From contig JAYWVB010000019.1 in assembly GCA_039881045.1 (NCBI GenBank), positions 544,313 through 608,312 on the forward strand: a stretch of 64,000 nt of DNA, given 5' to 3'. The position numbers and the translations under genes were made by a program. This document shows positions 34,331 to 45,487 of the stretch, piece after piece. The notes under the pieces were generated by a model. That model worked only from the letters and a program-made list of their open reading frames with translations. It was not told where the DNA came from and searched no databases. Every line of letters begins with the position of its first letter. Position 1 is the stretch's first letter. This DNA is from Chaetomium olivaceum. Taxonomy: Eukaryota; Ascomycota; Sordariomycetes; Sordariales; Chaetomiaceae.

Positions 34331-35090
34331 CTAGACAGTGTTCTTCAGGAAACCAAAGAGCGATGCTCCCTCTCCATTAGTAGTCGTCTTCTCAACGACA
34401 GTCGCACACTGCTCGTTCTTCTTCCACTTGAAATGACCGCATCTGCATCCCAACTTGCGGATTTCCCGGAAGTGCGAGTAGATATTGTTGCCGGTGTTTT
34501 GGCACACCGTGTTTTCCGGACCGGTAATTCTGATCCTGCAGTTTCCGTGCTCCACGTACTCGGGCAGACTGGGGCTACAAGAGGGTTAGCTTTTTATTTG
34601 ATTTGTGGGGATAACGACAGGTGGAGGGGGGACATACGAGGCAACCTCGAATCTCCTGTTACCGAGCTTCTCTGCGGCCCTCTCACAGTTGTCGAGGTAG
34701 GGCTTGCGGGCCCTGGGGCAGGTCCGGTTGCACTGGACATCGCCAGGGGCACGGTTGACGAGAGGCGACGCCGAGTTGACAGCCGAAGTTGCCGCTTCGG
34801 TGTCGACAAGCTCAGGGTTGTTCAGGGCGGCAGCCGAATCAGTGCCAGCAACCCCAGGGGTTTTCAGGGCGCGGTCGGCGAGGGCTGCCGCTCCGGTGTC
34901 AACAAGCCCGGGGTTGCCCAGGGCGCTGGCCGCGTCACTGTTAACAGCCCCAGGGTTTGCCAGGGCGGCAGCCGAACCAGTGTCAGACCCCGGGGTTTTT
35001 CAGGACGTTGGCCTTGGTCTCATCGAGCGAGATGGGGTTGGCGACGGCAAGCGTGGCAAGGAGGCAAGAGGCAGCGACGGTGAAACGCAT
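34331..35090 (-). CDS. Secreted Cys-rich protein with NPG repeats, frame disrupted
   Basis: On the minus strand, exon 35090-34638 and exon 34574-34331 give about 231 residues after correction. The first 17 residues (MRFTVAASCLLATLAVA) are a textbook signal peptide. Then follow four or five imperfect repeats of the type AL-x-NPG-x-V-(D/N)-x-(D/G)-x-A-A. The C-terminal domain has eight cysteines (around QCNRTCPRARK, DNCERA, GNCRI, TVCQNT, GCRCGHF, EQCATV), consistent with four disulfides. Written as is, the frame hits TGA right after KNPGV near 34982. Removing one G from the GGGG run there, or adding two bases, restores frame and fits the intron phase. It could be a cell-wall or effector-like protein; no family is recognised. 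A TATA box lies at 35218. Confidence 0.75.
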
Positions 35091-35217
35091 TTTTATGGTT
35101 GGGATGGCTCGAACTGGGGGGGGACTGAGATGTAGGTAGGACGAGGAGAGTGATGCTGGATGAGACAGTGATGATGGTGATGCTGTTACCGAGAAACTAA
35201 AGACGACGGCGTGCCTT

Positions 35218-35225
35218 CTTATATA
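35218..35225 (-). promoter_or_regulatory. TATA box of the secreted-protein gene
   Basis: On the minus strand this reads TATATAAG, 128 bp upstream of the start codon at 35090. Confidence 0.55.
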
Positions 35226-37110
35226 CAGAGCGGCCCTTGCTACGTAGAGTGATAAACACTTTACTCGTCTCAGAACTACTGAGACGGTCACACCGACTTC
35301 CTTTGATCGCAACCTCATCCAGCTGAGACTCGGCGGATCTGCCTCAGCTGAACGATAGTTATTGCACATCAGTGAGACACACAGTCGACACCGCTGAAGC
35401 AGTTAGTAGTATAGATCCGCCAGTGCCCTAACGATCCTTTCAAGCCTCCGCCCCGGCGATGATAATGTGACAATGCCGACGCGCGCTTGGAATGGAGCGG
35501 GAGCGGCGCGCGCGCATGCGGGCGTAGTCTAGAGTGGAAAAGATTCGCCCACTAGTTTCACATGGCAAGCTGAGAGTCTGAGACTAAGGGTAAGCCACAT
35601 TGTAATCTAGATCCACTTGGGCAGACCCGACGGTGCTCATAGTGATCGAACCCGCCTGAGCCATGGTTTATCACAGACACGATCTACTGTGGAGGTGGTG
35701 TTGTCCATGTTCAACACTTCTGCTTTGACTCTGACAGAAAACAAACCCTAGAAGCTCTGGGGCCATTCAGAGAGAAAGCAAGCCCAGCAGCTGATCCACA
35801 AACAGTCCGCGGAGAAGCAAATGGAAGGGGAAATGATGATGGGCTGACGAGCCTCCAACTTATCCGTCATATCCCCGGCTAACTAACAATTGGGACTCGA
35901 ATCAGTTTATGCGGCGGTCTGAGAATTAGGAACGCTCGAGGGGTCAGTTGAATACAGCAGCTCGCGCGGATCTGATTCAGTCCTTTTGGTGAACGGACTA
36001 TGCCGTCCCTAACACACCGGTGACCGGGCGCCTTCTCCTTCACTGCAGCCGAGTGGTGCCACCAAATATCCCCGATTCCCAGAGCCTCTTCTTTGCTTGG
36101 TCAGCAAAGATGGTTCCATCATGAGCAACGCGGACACTTCAATACCTACCCGCCTGTTAGCCTCGGGGCTTGACAACCGAGAGTTGTTCTAGGTTAGTAT
36201 ATGATGGGACCTGCAGCCAGCCGCCAGTCGTCGCTGAAATACATATATGGGAGTGAGACAAATTCGTGGACGCGGGCTCGGGCACGATCACGACCTCCTG
36301 GCCGTCTTGGAGCGGAGCGGCGGCTGGGGTGAAGCCCAGCGGACAGGTGAGGAAATCGTCTGACCGACCGGAGGGGAGGCGCAGAAGAGCACTGGATAGC
36401 TTGAACTCAACTCCGTTGGCGCTCAGTGCCCTTTTCCCAACATTTGTGCGGAAAAGCGCAGGACAGCCTGCTCGGTGGTTGGATCAGCGCTCCCCACAAA
36501 CCATACCCAGCTAACCAGGGATTCTGGCCACTCGATAGTCTCTACACGTATAGGGTGATTGACAGGCCGGATGACGGTTCACTCAGCTCGGTTGAGACGA
36601 ATGAGCTGAGCTTGTGTCCATAATGATCGAGTTGGCGATGAAATATGTCCCAGATCCTGACATCCGAATGATAATCGGATGAAGACAACGGGTCCATCAT
36701 CGAGTTGCTTCTGGCGCTTTGAAAAATGCCTCACAAATTAAATAGAAGGCGAGGATAGAAAACGGGCAGCGGGTATGGCGAAGAAGGAATGCATATTAAG
36801 GTAGGGTATCTTACCTACCTATCCATCTTATGCGTTCGCTGTCGTGACCTGTTTCATCGCGTCTTTCACATAACTACTGGCCAGTCAAGGCTTGCCAGAG
36901 ATCAAACAAGTTCAAATCTGAGAGCATAGTTATTTGATTTGTTTATATCACCGGTATCAAATCCAATAAAATATAGAAAAACTGAACGAACCTTGCAACT
37001 TAAACAGCTCTGTAGGCGGTATGCCGACTGGTCCTGTTGCGTTAGTGGATTGGTGGTTAGTGAGTCGGTCGGTTCTGAAGTTAGCATTTTCGTTCCAGCA
37101 ACAAGCTGCA

Positions 37111-37126
37111 GGGTTAGGGTTAACCC
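37111..37126 (+). promoter_or_regulatory. TTAGGG-type motif upstream of MCM3
   Basis: GGGTTAGGGTTAACCC lies about 205 bp upstream of the MCM3 ATG. Single TTAGGG units in fungal promoters can bind TRF/Tbf1-like general factors; that role is inferred here from the motif alone. Confidence 0.35.
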
Positions 37127-37170
37127 AACTCGTTCTTGGGCTGCAATCAATTAAACAATTGCCAGGGTAC

Positions 37171-37208
37171 ACGCGCTAAAGACGCGCCTTACGCGTTTTG
37201 GTCGCGTT
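37171..37208 (+). promoter_or_regulatory. MCB (MluI cell-cycle box) cluster upstream of MCM3
   Basis: ACGCGC (37171), GACGCG (37181), a perfect ACGCGT (37191-37196) and TCGCGTTTT (37202) fall within 40 bp, about 125-160 bp before the MCM3 start codon. ACGCGT is the binding core of MBF (Mbp1-Swi6), which drives G1/S transcription of replication genes in yeasts. The clustering fits that role; binding is inferred. Confidence 0.65.
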
Positions 37209-37329
37209 TTCCTGTCTCCCCCACATTCGTTACAATCTCAACCCGCAGTCGCAGCCGCAGCCTGACGCTCTCTCCGCTTGACCCTGTCACCAACTTCATT
37301 TTCCATATTTCCCCGTCACCGGCAGCATC

Positions 37330-40309
37330 ATGGACACTTTGATGCTTCAGAGAGACGAGGCCACGCGCGATCGCGTGCGCCAGGCTATTGAGTTTCTCGA
37401 TCCCCGTACGAACTTTTTTGTTCCTCTCCCCGCTCCCTGTTGCAACGACTACAAGTCCAGTACTCCGTTACTACCCCTCGAAAGCAGCGCTGACCGGGAT
37501 TTGGGTTACAGATGACCAACATGCGCGGAGTTACAGGTCCGACATTATCCTCATGCTACAGAAAAACCAACGTAGACTTGTCGTCAATATCGACCATGTC
37601 CGTGATCACAATGCCGAGATCGCCGAGGGGCTCCTCAACAACCCGTTCGATTACATCCTCGCCTTCGACCATGCCCTGAAGGAGATCGTCAAGACCTTGC
37701 CCCAGGCCCGGCCTGATCAGATGGATACAGATGTGTTGTACTACTGCGCCTGGGCCGGCAGCTTCGGCCTCAACGCCTGTAACCCGCGGACGCTGTCCTC
37801 GCAGCACCTCAACAGCATGGTCTCAATTGAGGGTATCGTTACACGCTGCTCGTTGATCCGGCCCAAGATCGTCAAGAGTGTGCACTACGCGGAAACCACT
37901 GGGAAGTGGCACTTCAAGGAGTACCGCGACCAGACTATGACCAAGGGCGTCGCCACCACGAGCGTCTATCCCACCGAAGACCAGGACGGAAACCCCTTGA
38001 TGACCGAGTACGGGCTGTGCACGTACCGGGACCACCAGACCGTCTCGATTCAGGAGATGCCCGAGCGGGCGCCTGCAGGCCAGTTGCCCCGCGGCGTTGA
38101 CGTGATTCTAGACGACGACCTCGTCGACAAGGTCAAGCCGGGTGACCGTGTTCAGTTGGTGGGCATCTTCCGGACGCTAGGTAACCGGAACACCAATCAC
38201 AACAGCGCGCTTTTCAAGACAGTTCTCCTGGCAAACAACGTTGTGCTTCTCTCCACCAAGTCGGGCGGCGGTGTCGCGACTGCCACCATCACCGATACAG
38301 ACATCCGGAACATTAACAAGATCGCCAAGAAACAGAAGCTGTTCGACCTGCTATCACAGTCTCTGGCGCCGAGCATCTACGGGCACGAGTACATCAAGAA
38401 GGCTATCCTCTTGATGTTGCTAGGAGGTATGGAGAAGAACTTGGAGAACGGCACCCATTTGAGAGGTGACATCAACATCCTGATGGTCGGTGATCCCTCG
38501 ACGGCAAAGTCCCAACTGCTCCGTTTCGTGCTCAACACGGCGCCGCTGGCTATTGCCACCACTGGTCGTGGCTCTTCCGGTGTCGGTTTAACCGCTGCCG
38601 TAACATCCGACAAGGAAACGGGCGAGAGGAGGTTAGAGGCTGGTGCCATGGTCATGGCCGATCGCGGTGTGGTGTGCATCGACGAGTTCGACAAGATGTC
38701 GGATATCGACCGAGTGGCTATCCACGAAGTCATGGAACAGCAGACGGTTACCATTGCCAAGGCAGGCATTCACACCTCCCTGAACGCCCGCTGCAGTGTC
38801 ATCGCCGCCGCCAACCCCATCTTCGGCCAGTACGACACCCACAAGGACCCGCACAAGAACATCGCCCTCCCCGATTCTCTGCTCTCTCGTTTCGATTTGC
38901 TCTTTGTCGTGACCGATGATATCGAGGACACCAGGGACCGGCAGGTCTCTGAACACGTCCTCCGTATGCACAGGTACCGGCAAGCCGGGACAGAGGAAGG
39001 GGCGCCAGTGCGTGAGAACGCGGGTCAAGCGCTGAATGTGGCGCTCAACAACCAAGCCGAGTCACAGCGCCCGACCGAGGTGTATGAGAAGTTCGACGCG
39101 ATGCTGCACGCGGGTGTCAAGGGGACAGGGCGGGGCGCCAACAAGAAGCCGGAGGTGCTGAGCATACCCTTCATGAAAAAGTACATCCAATACGCCAAGA
39201 CGCGTATCAAGCCCGTCTTGACACAGGAGGCGGCCGACCGCATTGCCGACATTTACGTTGGCCTGCGCAACGACGACATGGAGAGCAACCAGCGCAAGAC
39301 AAGTCCCATGACGGTGCGTACGCTCGAGACGCTCATCCGTCTTGCCACGGCACACGCCAAGTCCCGCCTTTCCAACCGGGTAGACGAGCGCGACGCCGCC
39401 GCCGCCGAATCCATCCTGCGCTTCGCGCTCTTCAAAGAAGTAATCGAGGACGAGTCCCGCAAGAAGCGGCGCAAGACCCGCCCGCTCGAGGCCGAAGCCG
39501 AGGGCAGCAGTTCCGACGACGACTCCGACGCGGACGGCGACGAAGCCAATGGCACCGCCCGTGGCAGCACCGCGCGTACAAGCGCCGCGCGATCGAACCG
39601 CGCATCCCAACGCCCCACCAACAACACCCGCCGCCGGCCAGCTGGCCGCAGACAGGGCACTTCACCGGACGATGCAACACCCGCAGAAGCACAAGACGAA
39701 GAAGAGGAAGAGGAACAAGAAGACCTCTACAACGCGACCCCGCGCCGCTCCACCCGCACAACTGGTGCCTCCTCTTCCCAACCCTCCTTCGCCTCCTCCC
39801 TCCCGGCCTCCCAACTCCGCACCCAATCCCAATCCCAACGCCGCAGCGGCCGCGGTGCCGGCAACGACGACGACACCGCCCTCGCGTCAGGTGCCGCCAA
39901 CCTATCCGTCTCGGACCGCAACGGCAACACCGCCGACGACGAGGAGGCCGAGGCCGAGGACGAGAACGACACACAAGAGGACGCGCCCATCAGCGAGGCC
40001 CGCCTCGAGGTGTTCCGGCGCGCGCTGGGCCAGCTGCTCAACACGGACCTGTTCGAGGACGACTCGGCCGGCGTGAGCGAGCTGATCGAGGCCGTGAACC
40101 GCAAGGTGGGCGGGGGCGCTGCGCAGCGGTTCGGCCGCGAGGAGGCGGTCAAGGCGCTGAGGGAGATGGATGAGCGGAATCAGATTATGTGAGTTTGTCC
40201 CTGGTTTATTTTTGACTTTTGTTTTGTTGTTGTTTTTTTGTGGGGTGGTGTGATGCTGACTCGTTGATAACCTAGGTATACGGATGGTGAGTTGGTTTAT
40301 AAGATTTGA
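37330..40309 (+). CDS. mcm3: Replicative helicase subunit MCM3
   Basis: Exons 37330-37405, 37512-40188 and 40276-40309 join in frame to 928 residues. MCM3 is one of six subunits of the MCM2-7 ring that unwinds DNA at replication forks. It shows GDPSTAKSQ (Walker A, about 352), VCIDEFDKM (Walker B, about 413) and SLLSRFD with the arginine finger (about 485). APAGQLPRGVDVILDDDLVDK and QSLAPSIYGHEYIKKAILLM are MCM3-type sequences that separate it from the other five paralogues. The C-terminal third is long and acidic/Ser-rich (residues about 690-850), then ends MYTDGELVYKI, split by the last intron. The first 25 residues (MDTLMLQRDEATRDRVRQ..) fit fungal MCM3 starts. Unlike several neighbours, this long gene has no frame break. 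Confidence 0.97.
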
Positions 40310-40932
40310 GGTGGTTGTGATGGTGGTGGAGTGCGGGATGGTGGGGGACGGGCAGGAGTTTAATTGTGTCATTGATGATATGATATGATGAGGGGCGTTT
40401 ATGTTTGGCGTCGCATGGGCATGATGATGGATGTAGACAAAGATACGAGCTAGTTGCGTATGATGATTGTTTACGTTCTAAGCATCGTGAGTGGTCGGAC
40501 TGGAATAGAATCGACAAATATTGGAAGCAGCCGTGGAAAGGGGTGGCGTTGTGAATACTCCAGGAGATGCATATAAACCAGCTCGCCGAGTGCAAATGGT
40601 AAGTCAGCGCCTCCACCAGGGGCCGCCTGGTGTAGTGGTATTGTGTTGCGACTCAACGCAAGGGCGCTGACTATGAAATGACTGGAAAGTGCCCATGCGT
40701 GGTATGGCATCTATCCGGTCTTTTCGTAGGTCCATTCGACTCCCCGGTCGAGACTGAGCTTTTGCATTTTTGCCCTTCTCGATACAGTATTTGTTCACAC
40801 TGGCCATGGCCATGGTCTGTTTGGTACTAACTAACTCAAAGATAAATAAGGTATATGGTCTATCCGGACACCTGATTACCTAGACAACTAAGATAGATGG
40901 TTCATGGGCCAAGTCAAATATCCAGGAGCAGG
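40310..40932. other. Convergent intergenic region between MCM3 and the MAK32-like gene
   Basis: 620 bp. Contains the MCM3 3' end, a TATAAA at 40573, the three-way-junction inverted-repeat element at 40602-40672 and short T runs at about 40721 and 40757-40766. Confidence 0.55.
40602..40672. repeat. Perfect three-way-junction inverted-repeat element (candidate ncRNA)
   Basis: AGTCAGCGCC (40602-40611) is exactly complementary to GGCGCTGACT (40663-40672). Nested inside are CACCAGG/CCTGGTG (40614-40620 with 40626-40632, 5-nt loop) and TTGCG/CGCAA (40646-40650 with 40657-40661, 6-nt loop). All 22 pairs are Watson-Crick. On the plus strand a TATAAA lies about 25-30 bp upstream and TGGTGTAGTGGT resembles a Pol III A box. 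Not a tRNA: the acceptor and T arms are missing. It may be a small structured RNA, a tRNA relic or a structured 3'-end signal. Confidence 0.5.
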
Positions 40933-42497
40933 TCAAGGCCGTTCCTGGAACTCCCGCAGCCTGTCCTCCACCCTCACCCCGTTCCACGTCTCCCGCCCCT
41001 CCTCATCCACGCTCAGCACAGGAAACCCAACCTGCTCGATGGCAAAGCTAGCCGCAACATGCCCCCACGCACACGCCTCCTCGATCGACTTGCCCCTCGC
41101 CAGCGCCACAGACAGGCCGCCGAGGAAGGTATTCCCACCCCCCGTCGGATCAACCACCCTCTCGCCAGTATCCGTCCCGGCATACCCTTCCCCATAGTAC
41201 GCCGGCACCCACTTCTCGACCCCGGGATCGATCTCGATCTCCTCGCGCGCGACACACCCCTCGGCATCCTGCATCAGGCCCGCAAACAGCGCCTCCATAT
41301 CCGTGTCCGGCCGCAGCCCGCCCCGGATATACTCCTTCTTCTTCGGCTTCTTCACCCCGGCGGCCCCGCCACCCAACCCCCCCAACGCACCAGCATCCCC
41401 CTCACCACCACCAGCAACCACCTTCTTCTTCCTCCCCCCATTCCGCGCCACAAAACACCCCTTCTCCCCCGCGCGCACCACCAGCGTGTAGCTCTGCAGC
41501 GGCATGCTCGCCAGCAGCTGCTCGCACGAGCGCTCGACCGCGGCCGTGCTGATGGCGCCCGTGTCCGGGTCGAGCCCGTCGCCGCCCATGAAGCCGGCCA
41601 GCTCGGCGTGGTTGGGCGAGCACACGTCGATGAGCGGCAGCGTGTTGGTGTGCAGGCCAGCAGCTCCTCCGGCACGCAGCGGTCGGGCACGGGCTCCCAG
41701 ATGACGAGGGGCCGGGTGTAGTTCTCGGCGTGCGGGTCGTTGGGCGGTGGGGAGGCGAGGTAGGCGGCCTTGCGGCGGGCGAGGATGGTGGTGGTGAGGT
41801 CTTGGCAGCGGAGCGGGCTGCAGATGAGGTGGATGGCTTTGGCCTGGAGGAGGGGCGGGGTGAGGTCGGTGGCGGTGAGGCGCTTCTTGGGGGTGGTGTA
41901 GCGGAAGGCGCGGTGTTCCGAGGCGTCGGTGTAGCCGTTCCAGGCGCGGGTGGTGAGGCGGGAGGGGTCGTGGCGGAAGAGGGCCGAGGTCTGCCAGCTG
42001 GTGATTTCGGAGGTGATGGTGGGTGGAAAGTCGGAGCCCTGGTCGACTATCCAGCCGACTGTTTTGGAGGTTGGGGTGGGGAGAAGAGGCGGGCGCCGAG
42101 GGCGGAGTAGGAGCCGGCGCCGCCGAGGATGTCGTGGACGGCGGGTTTGGGAGGGAGGAACTCAATCTCGTCTTGAGGGGTTGGTTAGCAAATATTATTG
42201 TTGACAGAACCATTTTAGGTTGAGCCTTGATTCTCTAGGTGGTGTCATCAGTCTGTAGAGACGACACAGACACGGCAGCAGATAAGGGAGACGGCCTCAA
42301 CAAAAATGAGCAAAAAACATACCGATAATGAACATGCCCAATGTAACAAAGTCAATCTCCTGACTTTCCGGTATATCTTCAACAGTCGGATCCGGCTCCG
42401 CGCCGGTCGGCACCCGGACTTCGAACCCCCCGTCCCGGTCCATGTCCGGGTCCATGTTGGGGTCCATGTTCGGATCTAGGTTCCGATGCAAAACCAT
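40933..42497 (-). CDS. MAK32-like pfkB/ribokinase-family protein, two one-base frameshifts
   Basis: On the minus strand, exon 42497-42323 (M..GMFII) joins exon 42171-40933 (DEIEFLPPKPAVHDILGGAG). The family is marked by FVTLGMFIIDEIEF, ILGGAGSYSALGARLF and, near the end, VVDPTGGGNTFLGGLSVALARG, the anion-hole region of pfkB kinases with GGGN in place of GAGD. That change is typical of the MAK32 subgroup. Yeast Mak32 is needed for stable maintenance of the M1 double-stranded RNA; the biochemical role is unknown. The written frame breaks twice: at 42078-42081 (one base missing in a C/G run after ARLFS) and near 41655-41658 (after EELLA). Exon phases require exactly two added bases, giving 471 residues. 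Confidence 0.85.
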
Positions 42498-43642
42498 CTC
42501 GATGGCGGGGCCGGCCTTGGCACAGAAATCAACAATGTGCAGTATTACTGTGTTACTGTGTTCCTTGTGATTTGCGTGTTAGGGCAAGTTGGTGAAATTA
42601 GCGAGCAAGAGAGAGCCCTAAAGAGAACCGGAGTGCTCGGTGACTGTTCGCAGAGCGACCTGGGCCGAAAACTTTATCGGAAATGCAAAATGAATGACTG
42701 GCAAAACATAAATTGGAAAAACAAAGGAAACCCCCGGCGACGTTTTCCCAGACCTGGCTGAAACAGTGAGGCTGGATCATCACTGGCTGATGGATGATTT
42801 GGGTGTGAAGGACTCTGGATCGGAGAGTATGTACTAATATCACGTACCTATACATACAAGTTCATTTACGTCGACCCGCAGGAGCTGAACCTCGCTACGA
42901 CCTAGCGTAGCTAACCCTGGGCAAGTTGGTTGGTGATAGTCTTAAGGAGAAACATGTATAACAGGAAACTTATTCGGAACCGCATGAAGAAGGGAAATGG
43001 AGAACACTTAATGTGGAGATATTGCTCCTAGCCTCAGCCGACTAAAAGCCTCCAGTTAGAGACACAAAAAAGAACAAGGAAGGAAGATGAAAATAAAAAT
43101 GAAGTAGGACCTGGACCTGACACACCTTCCCAACTCCAGTCTCCCTACCTTATCTCCAAGCTTAGGTTCCAGGTTCCAGGTTCCATTGCCTCGGGAGGGA
43201 GAGAGCATGCAGGAGCTGCCTGGCAGTGACAACCTGAAGTCAATGGTCATCGCAGCCTGAACCCCTCCGATGAAAGCTATTGGCGGGGAACAAGCAAGAG
43301 ATGGGGGGGGGGGGGGTGGGGCCATCAACCCCTGTCGATGCTCTGGAGCTCGGGGTTGCGTGGGATGTCAGGCACTTCCAGGGTTGTCAGGGGTGTCTCA
43401 ACTGTCAACCTTCTTTGAACGCGACTTGCGTCAACTTTACCACTTTCTTATGCTGTTGACTGATTTCCCATTTCCACGAAACTATCCCACTGCCATACTG
43501 GGCTCATAGATATATAACCACACTCGTCACTCCGTGTCTGTCCAAACACCACGGCCTTTGCGGCGATCGCACTTCCGTACACCCCCTCCTTCGCCTCTTT
43601 CCCCCACCACTTGGTTGCGCTGCCCGCCTGTGCCCACTCAAC
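42498..43642. other. Divergent promoter region of the MAK32-like gene and CAP
   Basis: 1.1 kb between two start codons on opposite strands. It holds a G14 run (43303-43316), pyrimidine-rich leaders next to CAP, and no supported gene. Confidence 0.55.
43303..43316. repeat. G14 homopolymer
   Basis: Fourteen consecutive G residues within the divergent promoter. Such a run is prone to slippage and sequencing error and could form a G-quadruplex-like structure. Confidence 0.9.
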
Positions 43643-45487
43643 ATGGCGTCCAATTCCATGCACAATCTGACGACTCTTATTAAGAGGTGCGTGACTGGGC
43701 TGGTTTCGTTCTACCGCCGGGACTGCGCTGTGACTTCCGGCGCAAGCAACACAGCGAGAAGCTGACCGAACTCACTGCCTAGGCTTGAGGCTGCCACGTC
43801 TCGCCTCGAGGACATCGCCCAGTCATCATTCGAAACCCCTCAAGGTGCCCCGGTTGTTCAACAGCAGGGTCGCCCCGAAGCTTTCGGCGCCCACCCTGCC
43901 CGGGTCCCCTCAAACCGCGATAGGACCGAGCCCGCCCGCCCCCGCGCCGGAGCCTGTCCCCGAGGCTATCGAAGAGTTCGACAACCTCATCAACCCTCCC
44001 TCGCGAGCTGGGCCAAAATCAGCAAGGATATCGGGGGTCTGGTAGCTGAGCAGGCCGCCAAGGTCGTCGAGGCGTTCCAGGAGCAGCGCAAGTTCCTGCT
44101 CATCACCACCAAGGCAAAGAAGCCCGATCTCGCAGGTGCCGATATGTCTGTTTTCCAGGATCTAGTGAAGCCCATCGGCAGCCTTATGTCTGCCGTTGAT
44201 AAGATCAAAGATTCCAACCGCGGAGACAAGTTCTACAACAACCTCGCCACCGTGTCCGAGAGCATCATGGGTCTGGCTTGGGTGACAATCGACACCAAGC
44301 CGTCCAAGCACGTCGAGGGGAGCCTTGGGTCTGCCGAGTTCTGGGGCAACAAAATTTTGACTGCAAACAAGAACAAGTGAGCAAGGAATTTGCTTTTTCG
44401 GTAGCTGCGACGTGAAGTGCTGACGCTGAGAATAGGGATGAGCAGCAGGTCGAATGGGTCAAGGCTTACTACCAGGTCTTCCGTGATCTCACCGAGTATG
44501 TCAAGACGTACTACAATGAAGGCATTCCCTGGAACCCGAAAGGCGTGCCTGCCGCTGAAGCAGCCAAGTCGGTCAACGCGACATCCGCTCCGGCTGCTCG
44601 CCCCCCGCCCGCACCGCCGGCCGCGCCAGCTGCCGGTGGGCCTCCCCCCCTCCTCCGCCCCCGCCGGGCCCGCCGCCGGTTATTAATATCGACGAGAAAA
44701 AGGCCGCACCAGCTGCGGCTGGCGGCCTGGGCGCCGTGTTCTCGGAGCTCAACAAGGGCGAAGCGGTCACCAAGGGTCTCCGGAAGGTGACAAGTCCCAG
44801 ATGACGCACAAAAACCCATCCCTGCGGGCCGGGTCGACCGTCCCTGAGCAGAACAGCTCGGTGCGCGGCAAGAGTCCCGCGCCGCCAGGCACGAAGCCCA
44901 AGCCGGAGAGCATGCGCGTCAAGAAGCCACCCAAGAAGGAGCTGGAGGGCAACAAGTGGACAATCGTACGTCTTCCTCATCCCTTTTTGTTTATTACCCT
45001 TCTCGAACAATTTACTAACTCCCCTTTTCAGGAAAACTTCGAAAAGTGGCCCTCGCCGATCGAAATCGAAGTCTCGCTGTCCCACTCGGTGCTCATCTCC
45101 AAGTGCAACGAAGCGACCATCATCCTCAAGGGCAAGGCCAACGCGGTCACCGTCGAGAACACCAACCGGGTCTCGCTCGTGGTCGAGTCGCTCGTGTCGA
45201 GCGTCGATGTGGTCAAGTCCAACAACTTCGCCCTGCAGGTCCTCGGCACCATCCCCACCGTGCTCATGGACCAGGTCGATGGCGCCCAGGTCTACCTCAG
45301 CAAGGAGAGCGCTGCCACCCGCCTGTACTCGAGCAAGGCCGCCAGCATCAACCTCAACGTGCTCGCTGGCACGGGAGAGGGCGACGACGAGGACTACAAG
45401 GAGCTGCCGCTGCCGAGCCAGATCTGCTCGTGGTGGGACCCCGAGAAGGGCGAGGCTGTTAGTGAGATAGTCTCTCATGCCGGGTGA
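43643..45487 (+). CDS. cap1: Adenylyl cyclase-associated protein CAP/Srv2, four apparent frameshifts
   Basis: Exons 43643-43686, 43783-44376, 44436-44965 and 45032-45487. CAP/Srv2 recycles cofilin-bound actin monomers and, in fungi, links Ras to adenylyl cyclase. The N-terminal helical-folded domain starts MASNSMHNLTTLIKR, where the intron falls, then LEAATSRLEDIAQ, SLASWAKISKDIGGLVAEQ and AYYQVFRDLTEYVKTYY. A proline-rich linker and KGLRKV-x-DKSQMTHKNPSLR (WH2-like) follow. The C-terminal beta-helix has WPSPIEIEVSLSHSVLISKC. Four frame errors are needed: one extra base near 43868 (CAGGGT), one missing near 44000 (AACCCTCCC), one missing in the C7 run at about 44645-44651, and one missing near 44789 (AAGGTGACAAG). 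With these the phases fit 541 residues. Confidence 0.9.

Larger units (their letters stand above)
35091..37329. other. Divergent upstream region of the secreted-protein gene and MCM3
   Basis: 2.2 kb without a supportable gene. The left end carries the TATA box of the secreted-protein gene. The right end carries MCB-like elements and a GGGTTAGGGTTAACCC motif of MCM3. The middle (about 35400-36800) shows only short frames. Confidence 0.55.

Noticed and set aside
40626..40672. tRNA gene at the TGGTGTAGTGGT motif
   Set aside because: No acceptor stem, T arm or 7-nt anticodon loop can be formed; reported instead as an inverted-repeat element.
43643..45487. CAP as a true pseudogene
   Set aside because: Four tiny indels in an otherwise perfectly conserved core gene, with intact splice sites and no missense decay, point to sequence errors rather than gene death.
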